Assembly (NCBI RefSeq): GCF_038806765.1
Contig: NZ_CP152389.1
Location: forward strand, 3,968,001 to 4,032,000
Source of the DNA: Mucilaginibacter sp. CSA2-8R
GTDB lineage: Bacteria > Bacteroidota > Bacteroidia > Sphingobacteriales > Sphingobacteriaceae
DNA: 64,000 nt
Direction of reading: 5' to 3'
The position numbers were made by a program, and so were the translations under genes. The notes below the pieces were generated by a model. The model made no database searches and was not told the DNA's origin. It saw only the letters and a program-made list of their open reading frames with translations. This document shows, one piece after another, positions 37,886 through 47,150 of this stretch (the stretch's first letter is position 1; each line of letters begins with the position of its first letter).

Positions 37886-39046
37886 CTATTTGATAAAATA
37901 CTTATACAGCACATTGATCGTTTTACGGTTGAGCATATTAATATCATCACTACCCGGATAGTAAGCTTGGTTACTGCCATTACAGATCACAACGATTCCA
38001 AATTTTTCTTTTGGCTCAAAGAACATACCACTGGTGAGACCATAAGATGATCCGGTATGTCCCACCATGTCTTTATGCTCAATTAAATCATGCGAATGAC
38101 GAAGTGCCAGTCCGTATCCACCCTCCCCGTCCGACACTTTCGTTTGCATAGTTCGCGAGCTTTTCTTTGAAATAATGCGTACACCATTGAGCTTACCGTA
38201 ATTCATATGCATCATCATATACTTGGCCAGGTCGGTAGCAGAGATTTTCATGCCACCTGTTGGCGAGAAGATGGGCGTGTCATAGCCTATCAAATAATTT
38301 TTCACTTCCTGGCTGCGTGGATTGTAGGCCAGCGGTGCATAAACTAATTGTTTTGATACGCTATCATACTCATAGAGTTTTGCAAAGCGACTATGGTCAA
38401 GAGAATCTACGCAGTAACCGCCATACAAACCCAACGGATCCAGTATATGGTGCTTCACGTACTGGTCAAAACGTTCACCTGACAATCGCTCAATCACGGC
38501 GCCTACCATGTTATAGTTGAGATTACAATATTCGTAACCGGCACCTGGTGAATATGTATTATAACACTTGGCAAAATTGGGGTTCTTGCCAGGATTAATG
38601 GTATCTAGGGTAAAATAACCCTGACTATCATTTACACTCGAGGTGTGCGACATCACCATTCTCAGGGTGATTACCACATCGGGATATTTGGGATTTCGTA
38701 CCTTAAAACCGACCAAATTACTAAAATCATCATCGAGCGAGCACTTTTTTGCCTCTATCAATTGCATAATTGACGTAGCGGAAAAAGATTTGGATATAGA
38801 GGCAATCCTAAAGATATTATCGTCGGTAAGTGGTTTTTGACTTTCGACATCCGATACCCCAAACGAATGCGTATAAATAATGTGATTATTTTTAACCACC
38901 GCTACTGATATCCCAGCAGCGGTAAGCTCTTTCATAATATCTCTGATCTCGGATTCGGCTTGCGACACTTGTGCGGATGCAGACCGGGTTATGGATACCA
39001 TCATCAGCATAATTATCAAACGTTTCAAATTACTTATGTCATTCAT
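37886..39046 (-). CDS. Serine hydrolase (class C beta-lactamase / D-Ala-D-Ala carboxypeptidase fold)
   Basis: Exported penicillin-binding-fold hydrolase of 386 residues with a signal peptide ending near residue 26 (SASAQ). The active-site set is present: SISK (S83, K86), YCN in the YEYCNLNYN segment, and the HTG triad replacement in VGHTGSSYGL. This fold covers D-amino-acid peptidases and esterases as well as beta-lactamases. It ends the minus-strand array of cell-wall-related genes, 137 nt after NamZ, so a muropeptide D-amino-acid peptidase is plausible. A resistance role cannot be excluded by sequence but is not suggested by context. Confidence 0.88.
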   Translation of the reverse strand: MNDISNLKRLIIMLMMVSITRSASAQVSQAESEIRDIMKELTAAGISVAVVKNNHIIYTHSFGVSDVESQKPLTDDNIFRIASISKSFSATSIMQLIEAKKCSLDDDFSNLVGFKVRNPKYPDVVITLRMVMSHTSSVNDSQGYFTLDTINPGKNPNFAKCYNTYSPGAGYEYCNLNYNMVGAVIERLSGERFDQYVKHHILDPLGLYGGYCVDSLDHSRFAKLYEYDSVSKQLVYAPLAYNPRSQEVKNYLIGYDTPIFSPTGGMKISATDLAKYMMMHMNYGKLNGVRIISKKSSRTMQTKVSDGEGGYGLALRHSHDLIEHKDMVGHTGSSYGLTSGMFFEPKEKFGIVVICNGSNQAYYPGSDDINMLNRKTINVLYKYFIK

Positions 39047-39183
39047 CTATTTTAATATTTGAGTGGTTAATGCACACCTAACACAATACAACACTGGTAT
39101 CGCCGATGATACTGTTTTATGCTCTTATAATCAGATTTCTCGAAAAACACATACCGGCACCTTCCCTTATATATGAGCGTTCG

Positions 39184-40407
39184 CTAATCAGCATATAAAA
39201 GATACTTCTGACGCATGTGCCTGAACTTTGTTAAATTAGCTTCCCAACTTTTTCTAATCTCTTCTTCACTCTTACCGGCAATAATTTGCGCTTTCAAATC
39301 AGTTGTTCCGGCGAGTTTATCAAAATTACCAATCTGCTTGCTCTGGCTCGAATCGAAGAATTTTTCTTTATACGGATACGCTTTGTACATCTCCAGTAGC
39401 CAGCTAAGATTTAATCGCTTGCTTTTGAGCAATTGGGCGGTATTGTAATGACGAAGATCTAAGCCATAGCAGGCTACATTTTGAAATAACGGCGTTTCGC
39501 TCATGCCGGGAATGCCAACGGGTGTAAAGGTAAAATCGTATCTCCCCTTCAAATCCGGGTTACCCAGCACTGTGAAAGGCATATAAGTACCTCTGCCCTG
39601 GCTAATGATGGTTCCTTCAAACAAACACAGCGACGGATATAACAACACTGACTGTTGCGTGTTCAAATTTGGTGATGGCGGTATAGCAAGTGTATAGGGC
39701 ATACTGTGTTTATAACGAGCTACTTTTATAATTTTGAGCTTACATTTTACGGCATTAGCCAGCCAGCCTTCGCCATTTATCATTTGTGCATATTCACCCA
39801 CCGTCATCCCATGAGCAATAGGCACCGGATGATAACCAATGCCCGACTTGAGTTTCATATTCAGCACCGGGCCATCTACCATATATCCGTTAGGGTTAGG
39901 GCGGTCGAGAATCAACAGTTCTTTATTATTTTCGGCACAGGCTTCCATCACACGGTGCAGGGTAGCCAAATAGGTAAAGTACCTTGCACCTACATCCTGA
40001 AGATCATAAATCATCAGATCTATGCCCGCCAGGTCTGCCGACGCTGGTTTGCCGCTTTTGCCGTACAATGACACTACCGGTATGCCTGTTTTAGGATCAA
40101 CGCTATCATCAACATGTGCGCCGTTACTAGCATTGCCCCTAAAACCGTGTTCGGGACCAAATATTTTTACAATGTTTACGCCAAGCGCTTTCAGACTATC
40201 AACACTGGGTTTACCCGAAATAAGCGATGATGGGTTAACAACCATGCCTATCTTTTTGGCTTTCAAGTAAGGCAAATACATTTCAGTTTGGTCGGCGCCG
40301 GGTATCAACCCCTTTTTTACTGTTGTAATGTGTGTTAGCCGTACCGGATGCACTTCATTCCAGCCTATACAACTTAACATAGTCAAAAAGAGCAAAGATA
40401 TCTTCAT
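39184..40407 (-). CDS. namZ: NamZ-like exo-beta-N-acetylmuramidase (DUF1343, GH171)
   Basis: Exported enzyme expected to remove terminal N-acetylmuramic acid or MurNAc-peptide from peptidoglycan chains. It has 407 residues with a short signal peptide at about 1-20. DUF1343 landmarks are GMVVNPSSLI, FGPEHGFRG (candidate catalytic E86), YDLQDVGARYFTYLATL, LDRPNPNG and IAHGMTVGEYAQMINGE. C-terminal SQGRGTYMPF and LLEMYKAYPYKEKFFD are also typical. It lies 48 nt downstream of the GH3_C/beta-lactamase fusion, a frequent partnership in peptidoglycan turnover of Bacteroidota. Confidence 0.9.
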   Translation of the reverse strand: MKISLLFLTMLSCIGWNEVHPVRLTHITTVKKGLIPGADQTEMYLPYLKAKKIGMVVNPSSLISGKPSVDSLKALGVNIVKIFGPEHGFRGNASNGAHVDDSVDPKTGIPVVSLYGKSGKPASADLAGIDLMIYDLQDVGARYFTYLATLHRVMEACAENNKELLILDRPNPNGYMVDGPVLNMKLKSGIGYHPVPIAHGMTVGEYAQMINGEGWLANAVKCKLKIIKVARYKHSMPYTLAIPPSPNLNTQQSVLLYPSLCLFEGTIISQGRGTYMPFTVLGNPDLKGRYDFTFTPVGIPGMSETPLFQNVACYGLDLRHYNTAQLLKSKRLNLSWLLEMYKAYPYKEKFFDSSQSKQIGNFDKLAGTTDLKAQIIAGKSEEEIRKSWEANLTKFRHMRQKYLLYAD

Positions 40408-40455
40408 CGTAGTAGTTGAATGTGTTATTCACTTAATTTTACCGGTGCAGTGCAC

Positions 40456-42273
40456 TTACTGCTTCTTATTAACGTGAAAAGCCTTGTATATCGCGTCAAA
40501 AATTCGTTGTGTGATAGCAAGGTCAGATAGTAATGGAGACGTTACCGGATGAACACGGTTGGTTAAAAGAATAAATATCAGTTTCTGGTCCTGATCTACC
40601 CAAACGCGCGTACCGGTATAACCCGTATGCCCGAAAGTGTTTAATGAGGCATAAGCGGATGGGTAGCTGCTGTTAGGCCGCTTGCGATCAAAACCATAAC
40701 CTCGGTTGCTCTTATCAGACTGCTTAGCTGTAAACTCTTTAACCGTTTCGGGTTTAAAGTATTGCTTTCCGCCGTAGCTACCGCCGTTTAGTAACATTTG
40801 GTAATAAATACCCAAATCTGTAGCCGAAGAAAACAGGCCTGCATGACCCGAGACCCCTCCTGCCATTGCCGCGCCGGGATCGTGAACGTAACCTAACAGC
40901 AGCGTATCGCGGTAAAGGGTGTCTACCTCAGTAGGAATAATACGTTCTTTACCGAAACGATACAGCGGTAAGTAACCAGCAGTCTGCATACCAAGCGGGC
41001 GGTAAAAGTTTTCCTGAACGTAGTCTTCCAGATATTGATTGGATAGGCCCTCCACAATTTCCCTCATAAAGTACATACTCAGGTCACTGTACACATATTT
41101 TGAAGTATCATTGAGCGGCGAATTCAGCATTTTTGGCCACATCACCTCCTTAAAGTAATCCTTTCTGAAAAAATATCGTTCGCCTGCCTTAACGGGATAA
41201 GCAGCAGAAGAATCTCTGCTAAAATCGTCTGGCTTAATGCTTTTGTAAAACGGAATAAATGGCGTGAAGCCTGCCTGGTGCAACATTACCTGCCTTACCA
41301 GTATATTTTTTTTATCTGTTTCGCGCGCCTTGGGTATATAAGCGCTAATGGTGGTATCCAGTTTAAGTTTGCCCTGTTCTACCAGGCGCATCACCGAAGG
41401 GGTCGTAGCGGTTGTTTTAGTAATAGAGGCCAGGTCGTAAATATCTGTCGGCTGGGTTGGTGTAATGGGTTCGTAAGTATGATAACCATACGCTTGGTCA
41501 AAAATAACCTTACCATCTTTTATTACCATAACCACTGCACTTGGTGTAGCTCTTTTGGTTATAGCTTCGTGCACAATGCTATCAATAGGATTTCGTAGCG
41601 TAGCAACGTCAATACCCACCTCTTCGGGTACTGTAAAACTTAAACGGGTAGTTTGTGTGGTAAACCCGGCACCTTTACGATACTCAGACGAAACGGTAGA
41701 CGGGAGTTTTGCCGTGAGCGGCCTTCCGCCAAAAATGGCTTGCGCTATATAATTTACCGATGCCGCCGACTCTTTTGCTGTCCAGATAAGCGGCACCTTA
41801 AGCATTTTTAATTTACCAATCATATCCACATCACCGAAGGCAGCCATGATGATTGTTTTACTTTTAAGATTATCGGCAATAAATTCCATAAGTTTCGCGT
41901 CATTCAAGGCAGTGCCGTTTACTTCGAGGATGAGCGTATTATAAAATTTGAGATCGTAGCTTAGATTGGCCAGGGTGTTCCCCCCAGATTGATAAGCAGA
42001 CGCTGTAAAGCTTTTAACGACGGTGTAATTGTTCATCATACTATCAAGCACTGCAGAATGCTTGATGCCAAAGTTAACGCTGGCAATTTTGTTACTGGCC
42101 AAGTTCACGATTGGCACAGTACCCGATACATTGTTGAGCAACACTGTGGATTGTTCCGCCTTTTTACTATCCTTTAATAGCTGCTCATTCACCTGATGCT
42201 GTTTTTGTGCATAGGTGCTAACCGCCGCTGCCTGAATGAGCAGTAAAGTGCTTATCAATATTTTGATCTTCAT
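40456..42273 (-). CDS. GH3 C-terminal-like domain fused to serine hydrolase
   Basis: Exported 605-residue protein with signal peptide ending near residue 22 (STYAQ). Residues about 36-205 resemble only the C-terminal alpha/beta domain of GH3 beta-N-acetylglucosaminidases (AEQSTVLLNNVSGTVPI, then AQAIFGGRPLTAKLPSTVS). The (beta/alpha)8 catalytic barrel that normally precedes it is absent. Residues about 225-595 are a class C beta-lactamase-like domain with SITK (S283, K286), a YSD variant of the YxN motif, and GHTGYTG. Full NagZ-beta-lactamase fusions are common in Bacteroidota, so this looks like a derivative that lost the sugar-cleaving part but keeps the hydrolase. It is 36 nt after the trans-sulfuration gene. 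Confidence 0.85.
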   Translation of the reverse strand: MKIKILISTLLLIQAAAVSTYAQKQHQVNEQLLKDSKKAEQSTVLLNNVSGTVPIVNLASNKIASVNFGIKHSAVLDSMMNNYTVVKSFTASAYQSGGNTLANLSYDLKFYNTLILEVNGTALNDAKLMEFIADNLKSKTIIMAAFGDVDMIGKLKMLKVPLIWTAKESAASVNYIAQAIFGGRPLTAKLPSTVSSEYRKGAGFTTQTTRLSFTVPEEVGIDVATLRNPIDSIVHEAITKRATPSAVVMVIKDGKVIFDQAYGYHTYEPITPTQPTDIYDLASITKTTATTPSVMRLVEQGKLKLDTTISAYIPKARETDKKNILVRQVMLHQAGFTPFIPFYKSIKPDDFSRDSSAAYPVKAGERYFFRKDYFKEVMWPKMLNSPLNDTSKYVYSDLSMYFMREIVEGLSNQYLEDYVQENFYRPLGMQTAGYLPLYRFGKERIIPTEVDTLYRDTLLLGYVHDPGAAMAGGVSGHAGLFSSATDLGIYYQMLLNGGSYGGKQYFKPETVKEFTAKQSDKSNRGYGFDRKRPNSSYPSAYASLNTFGHTGYTGTRVWVDQDQKLIFILLTNRVHPVTSPLLSDLAITQRIFDAIYKAFHVNKKQ

Positions 42274-42309
42274 ACTTAATCTTAACTAAATGAAGGTTTA
42301 AAGAAATTA

Positions 42310-43485
42310 CTACAATGCTGCTAATGCTTGATCAAGATCATGCAACAAGTCATCTACATTCTCAATGCCTACCGAGTACCTGATCAGGCTCTCTGGTATG
42401 CCTAACAAAGCGCGCTGCCCTTCGGTAAGTTCTACATGGCTTGTTGTTCGCGGCGGACCGGCAAGGGTACTAACCGAACCTAAACTTGCGGCCAGGTGTA
42501 CCAGCTTTAATGAGGGTAGAAATTTCTTTACTAATTCGTAGTCCCCTTTCAGCGAGAAACTTAAAATACCGCCGAAGCCGCGCATCTGTTGTTTGGCTGT
42601 CTCATGCCCTGGATGTGTTTCTAAGCCAGGGTAAAATACATTACTCACCTTGGGGTGCGCTTTAAGGTAATGGGCTATCTTCATGGCCGAAGCGTTTTGC
42701 CGCTCAATACGCAGTTCCAGTGTTTTCATGCCACGTGCTATCATGTAAGCTGGGTTAGCCTGCAGGCTCGCGCCTGTGATTTCGCGGTATTGAAATACTT
42801 TTTGAACTAATTCCTTTTTACCTGCTAATAATCCACCCATCGCATCAGAATGACCGCAAAGAAATTTGGTTGCGCTATGAATAACCAAATCTACGCCCAG
42901 TGTCAGCGGATTTTGATTAATCGGCGTTGCAAACGTGTTATCAACAACGGTGATAGCGCCCACCTTTTTTGCAGCCGCCGCTAATCTTTTGATATCAATA
43001 ATCTTTAAAGTGGGATTGGTTGGCGTTTCCAGGTAAAGCAGGTCACAGCCTTTGGCTACCTCAGCTTCCAGCGCCTCATGATCGGTAGTGTCATGCAGCT
43101 TAACTTCCACGTTCATGCCAGGCAAAAAATCGAGAAACAGCTTACTGGTACCGCCATACGTATCTTTAACGGATACTACTTTTTTACCCGGCTTTAAAAA
43201 AGTAAACAAGGTATTACTGATTGCTCCCATACCCGTAGCAAACGAAGTAGCAGCCTCTGCGCCTTCCATCACGCGAATCTTTTCTTCCAGTACGGCTACC
43301 GTTGGATTAGTATTGCGGCTGTAAATATAGCCTTCGGATTTGCCGGTGGCTACATCATACCATTCATCAAGGTCGGTATAAGCAAAGGCAACGCTGTTGT
43401 TGACAGGCTGCGCTACCGCACCTGCCGCGTTTTCTTCGCCTGCCCAAACGGCTGCGGTACCTGTTTTATACTCAGAAAATTCCAT
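42310..43485 (-). CDS. Cys/Met metabolism PLP enzyme (cystathionine gamma-synthase/lyase or methionine gamma-lyase type)
   Basis: Cytoplasmic PLP-dependent trans-sulfuration enzyme of 391 residues. The Schiff-base lysine is K207 in SATKFLCGH. Other family motifs are YSRNTNPTVAVLEEK, ATGMGAISNTL, DTYGGT, YLETPTNPTLK and DNTFATP, and the C-terminal GVESLVSH-like region SLGSVSTLAGPPRTTSH. Gamma-synthase, gamma-lyase and methionine gamma-lyase cannot be told apart by eye. It sits 23 nt after an amino-acid permease, indicating intracellular catabolism of imported amino acids. Confidence 0.9.
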   Translation of the reverse strand: MEFSEYKTGTAAVWAGEENAAGAVAQPVNNSVAFAYTDLDEWYDVATGKSEGYIYSRNTNPTVAVLEEKIRVMEGAEAATSFATGMGAISNTLFTFLKPGKKVVSVKDTYGGTSKLFLDFLPGMNVEVKLHDTTDHEALEAEVAKGCDLLYLETPTNPTLKIIDIKRLAAAAKKVGAITVVDNTFATPINQNPLTLGVDLVIHSATKFLCGHSDAMGGLLAGKKELVQKVFQYREITGASLQANPAYMIARGMKTLELRIERQNASAMKIAHYLKAHPKVSNVFYPGLETHPGHETAKQQMRGFGGILSFSLKGDYELVKKFLPSLKLVHLAASLGSVSTLAGPPRTTSHVELTEGQRALLGIPESLIRYSVGIENVDDLLHDLDQALAAL

Positions 43486-43508
43486 ATCTTTTTAATTTGA
43501 ATAAATAA

Positions 43509-44891
43509 CTATTTACTAATCGCCCTGCCTTTTTTTATATAATACAGATACACAGGCACGCCCGAAAAAATAAGCAGGAGCCCAGTGAGGGCCTGCTTAG
43601 GTTGTTGAACTATGGTAACCCCAACCAGTGTAAGGCAAAACAAAGCAAAAAGTGCAGGCAACACGGGATAGCCTATTGTTTTATAAGGACGATAAGTATC
43701 AGGCTCCTTGATACGCATCACAATTACACCAACGGCGGTAGAACCGTAAAACAAAAAAGAGGCAAAAATAAGCAAGTCGGTGAGCTGATCGAAGTTGCCC
43801 GACCAGAGCAAAGCAATAGCCCATATACATTGCCACATAATTGCTTTTGATGGTGTTTGGTAAACAGGATGAATTTTTCCGGTGCTTGATATAAACAGCC
43901 CATCACGCGCCATGGCAAACAATATCCGGGACGACATCAGGATGGTACTGTTGGCACAGGTAAAGGTGGTGAGCAAAATAAGGACGGAGAGTATTACCGC
44001 GCCGGCATTACCGCTTAAAATTCGCGCTACCTCTACAGCGGCAATTTGATTTGCCATACCATGAATGGCCGCCAACTGCTCCACCGGCAAAACATATAAG
44101 TAAACTGCGTTGACCACTAAGTACAGCAGAATAACGGCGATGGTACCCAAGCCTAAAGCTATAGGCAGGTTTTTTTGTGGATTTTTGATTTCCTCACCAA
44201 TGTAACCGATATTATTCCACCCTTCGTAACCCCAAAACGCACTAAGCGATGCCGCAAAAAAGGCAGTAAGCAGCTGCCAGCCTTCGGGCGGATGAACATC
44301 GTGTGAAAAATTAGCCACACTGCCGTGGCCTGAGGTAAATGCCGCTACAACCGAACCTAATATGACCACAATAATACCGATAATCAAAAAGCGGCTAAGT
44401 CGTTCGCCAAACATTACCCCCCGGTAATTTACCCAACTGAGCGTAATGATCAATGCAGTGGCCAGCATCTTTATACTGGCGTTATCACCAATCGTCCCTA
44501 AAGCAGGGATAGTGATATCCGGCAACTTAATTAAGGCGTTAAATGATTCTGCAAAAATATAGGCCAGTGCCGCAATCGTTGCCGATTTCATCACCGTAAG
44601 ATTGCCCCAGCCGTAAAGGAAAGAAAAGAACTTACCATAAACTCTCTTAAAGTAAACATACTCGCCACCGGAGCCGGGCATCATAGCCGCAAGTTCTGCC
44701 GTGCACAGCGCACCGATCAGACTCAGTAAACCGGCTACCACCCAGCAAGTCAAAATCAGTTTTGGTGATCCCAGCCCGGCAGACATCGGTGCAATCTTTT
44801 TAAAGATTCCGGAGCCTACAATAGCACTAATTACGAGTAAAACTGCCGGAAGCCGGTTGATCGTTCTATTGAGTGATGGTGCCTGGGTCAT
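43509..44891 (-). CDS. APC-family amino-acid permease
   Basis: Inner-membrane amino acid-polyamine-organocation transporter of 460 residues with about twelve hydrophobic helices. The first helix has the family signature VISAIVGSGIFKKIAPM, and the conserved segments GSGGEYVYFKRVYG and FWGYEGWNNIGYIGEEIKNP follow. It resembles LAT-type and serine/threonine-type bacterial permeases. Located 8 nt after the epimerase gene, it would import amino acids or exchange those released from cell-wall peptides. The specificity cannot be read. Confidence 0.9.
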   Translation of the reverse strand: MTQAPSLNRTINRLPAVLLVISAIVGSGIFKKIAPMSAGLGSPKLILTCWVVAGLLSLIGALCTAELAAMMPGSGGEYVYFKRVYGKFFSFLYGWGNLTVMKSATIAALAYIFAESFNALIKLPDITIPALGTIGDNASIKMLATALIITLSWVNYRGVMFGERLSRFLIIGIIVVILGSVVAAFTSGHGSVANFSHDVHPPEGWQLLTAFFAASLSAFWGYEGWNNIGYIGEEIKNPQKNLPIALGLGTIAVILLYLVVNAVYLYVLPVEQLAAIHGMANQIAAVEVARILSGNAGAVILSVLILLTTFTCANSTILMSSRILFAMARDGLFISSTGKIHPVYQTPSKAIMWQCIWAIALLWSGNFDQLTDLLIFASFLFYGSTAVGVIVMRIKEPDTYRPYKTIGYPVLPALFALFCLTLVGVTIVQQPKQALTGLLLIFSGVPVYLYYIKKGRAISK

Positions 44892-44899
44892 AACAGCTC

Positions 44900-45964
44900 T
44901 TATAAATAAGTGAGGCCAAATCCCGGTAAGTTATTTGGCATCATATAGCCATCTTTAATGCTGAAACCCTTTATGGCCACATCTTCCATCAAATCCAGAC
45001 TACCATCCAAGTCAATATATTTGGTGTGCGGACAGGCAAAGGCAGCGTGCAGCGCAGCGGTTATGCCTACCATGCTTTCATCATTACAACCCCAAAACAG
45101 GCTGATACCGGCCTGGGCAGCAATCGTAGCAATTTCGAATGCAGAGGTAATGCCGCCGCACTTCATCATTTTGATATTGAATATGCCAAAAGCCTTTTGC
45201 TGCGCCAGTGTAAAAGCAGAGTGGGTATTCTTCAATGATTCGTCGGCAGCTAATATGGCCCGAGTTTGCATTGGCAGTTGCAGCAACTCATCTTCCATAC
45301 CCGGAAGAAAAGGTTGCTCAATTAACTCTACTTGCTGACCATCGGTCAGGCGGATAAACGTTTTCAACTGGCTCAGATCGTAACCGGTGTTGGCATCAAC
45401 CCGAATCACAAAATGCGCACCATAGGCTTCGCGTAATTTAATGATACGCTCAGCGTCCAATTCAGCTTCGCGGCCGGTTTTTACTTTTAATGCCCTAAAG
45501 CCGCCATCATAATATTCTTGCGCTTCTTCCAAAGTTTCGGCTACATTTTTAATGCCTATCGTTACGGATGTCAGCATCTTTTCGTGACGGCGGCCATAAA
45601 AGTCAAGCACCGAAATACCGATACACTGGCAAAAAGCATCGTGCAGGGCCATATCTATTGCCGCCTGCGTGCCTGGGTACTTTGAAAATACCTCCCGGTA
45701 AAGTTGAATGTGAGGTAAAAAATTACGGATATCTTTCCCGGCGAGCTGCATGACTGCGTCTGACTGTAAATTAGTAAGCGTATCATCTGCAGACTCGCCT
45801 ACTACGTCTACATCGGTATTTGCTGCGCCCATGCCCCTCATGCCATTCTCCAGCTCCACTTCGAAGAACACAATTTCGGCATCGTAAAAAGTATCACGTG
45901 CAATAGTATAAGGCTTTTTAAGGGCCAGCAACCTGCGGTAGGCTTTAACAGCTTTAATTTTCAT
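44900..45964 (-). CDS. Enolase-superfamily dipeptide epimerase / DgcA-like racemase
   Basis: Mandelate-racemase-type enzyme of 354 residues. All active-site residues are visible: K160 and K162 (ALKVKTG), metal ligands D190 (VDANTGYD), E216 (IEQPF) and D241 (AADES), the second-base lysine K265 (FNIKMMKCGG), and a DxD at 318-320 (YIDLDGS). The DxD is typical of L-Ala-D/L-Glu epimerases, which act on peptidoglycan-derived dipeptides. The same fold gives N-acetyl-D-glutamate racemase (DgcA), which partners with a DUF1611 protein, and a DUF1611 gene lies just 5 nt upstream here. Both options imply use of D-glutamate from peptidoglycan. Confidence 0.9.
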   Translation of the reverse strand: MKIKAVKAYRRLLALKKPYTIARDTFYDAEIVFFEVELENGMRGMGAANTDVDVVGESADDTLTNLQSDAVMQLAGKDIRNFLPHIQLYREVFSKYPGTQAAIDMALHDAFCQCIGISVLDFYGRRHEKMLTSVTIGIKNVAETLEEAQEYYDGGFRALKVKTGREAELDAERIIKLREAYGAHFVIRVDANTGYDLSQLKTFIRLTDGQQVELIEQPFLPGMEDELLQLPMQTRAILAADESLKNTHSAFTLAQQKAFGIFNIKMMKCGGITSAFEIATIAAQAGISLFWGCNDESMVGITAALHAAFACPHTKYIDLDGSLDLMEDVAIKGFSIKDGYMMPNNLPGFGLTYL

Positions 45965-45969
45965 TCGTT

Positions 45970-47001
45970 CTAATTGGTTAACAGCGGAACGATGCTTGCA
46001 CAGCCATCCTGTAATGGCAAAATAACCGGCACGTCTAGTTTATTGGCATATTCTTGTTGATAGCTCCGCGCCTCTTCTATGGTGCAATGCTGGGTATTAA
46101 GTGCAACAGCAATCACTTTAGATCCATATAAGTTAATCAACTCAATTTCCGACTCCAGTGAGGGCACTTTGCCGAAAGCCTCATGTTCATCAAAATACAC
46201 TCTTTTGGGCGAATGCACCATGATCACCTTTTTGGCGTTGCCCGAAATCAACATTTCTGATCCGCAAGGGCCGCTCGGGTTTCTCAGCGCAGCCTGTCCT
46301 TCAAGTAAAATCACATCGGGCTGTGTTTCTCTGTAGCATGTTAGTATCGCATTTTCTAATTCGCCGCCAACAAAATCATTCAGCGTAGAATCAAATATAA
46401 AACCGTATTGCCCTCCCTGCAGCCAGCCGGTTTGCCCGGTATAAATCATTTGCGCGTTAACACCGGCCTGTTTGCAGGCCTCCAATATAAATCGGGTAGT
46501 GGTACGTTTACCAATGGCGCAGTCCGTACCTAATACGGCCACCACAGGCACCTGTAATTTGCGAACTTCACCGGTCCAGAAATGTAAATCTTTACGTTGT
46601 TTTGGCCTGCGTACATCTATAAGCTTTACACCATGCGCTTTGGCCAGTGCTACAATGTCCTCGCGCTCATTCAGATAGTCGTGCAACCCGTTAACAATTG
46701 AGGCACCATGTGTTATGGCCGTTTTTACTTGTGCAATCATAGCCTGTGGAAAAATACCACCAGTTGTAGCTACGCCAACCACACAGTAGTCGGGCTTTAA
46801 GGCTAATGCTTCATCAATGGTTTTATATACCGGAATGTTACGGTGTTTCGCATCCAAAATTTCACCCGCATCTTTGCCGGCCTGTAAATCATCTACTACA
46901 CCGATGATGCGAAATCGGTTACTTTCCCTAATGAGTCCGTGCGCTGTTTTAGCGTCGGGGGTATTTAGCAAGTCCCCTGTTAAAATGATAGCTGTTTCCA
47001 T
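45970..47001 (-). CDS. DUF1611 protein (DgcN-like)
   Basis: Cytoplasmic P-loop protein of 343 residues. An N-terminal Rossmann-like domain (AIILTGDLLNTPDAKTAHGL) precedes a nucleotide-binding C-terminal domain with LGTDCAIGKRTTTRF at about 157-171, LLEGQAALRNP and VIMVHSPKR. The DUF1611 member DgcN has been described as a D-glutamate N-acetyltransferase working with the racemase DgcA. The 5-nt spacing to an enolase-superfamily gene supports that pathway. The alternative is an uncharacterised accessory of dipeptide epimerases. It starts a tight minus-strand group (DUF1611, epimerase, permease, trans-sulfuration enzyme). Confidence 0.85.
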   Translation of the reverse strand: METAIILTGDLLNTPDAKTAHGLIRESNRFRIIGVVDDLQAGKDAGEILDAKHRNIPVYKTIDEALALKPDYCVVGVATTGGIFPQAMIAQVKTAITHGASIVNGLHDYLNEREDIVALAKAHGVKLIDVRRPKQRKDLHFWTGEVRKLQVPVVAVLGTDCAIGKRTTTRFILEACKQAGVNAQMIYTGQTGWLQGGQYGFIFDSTLNDFVGGELENAILTCYRETQPDVILLEGQAALRNPSGPCGSEMLISGNAKKVIMVHSPKRVYFDEHEAFGKVPSLESEIELINLYGSKVIAVALNTQHCTIEEARSYQQEYANKLDVPVILPLQDGCASIVPLLTN

Positions 47002-47150
47002 TAAAATTTCTTCCCGTAGTTTTCACTAATCTGCAGCCAGCTTAGTTCTTTACTACTAACTTATATAAATTAAATTGCAGTTAATTTAACCGCTTCGCTT
47101 AACTATACTGCCCGCGAACGGTTCTGCACATTAATAGACTACTTTGATGA

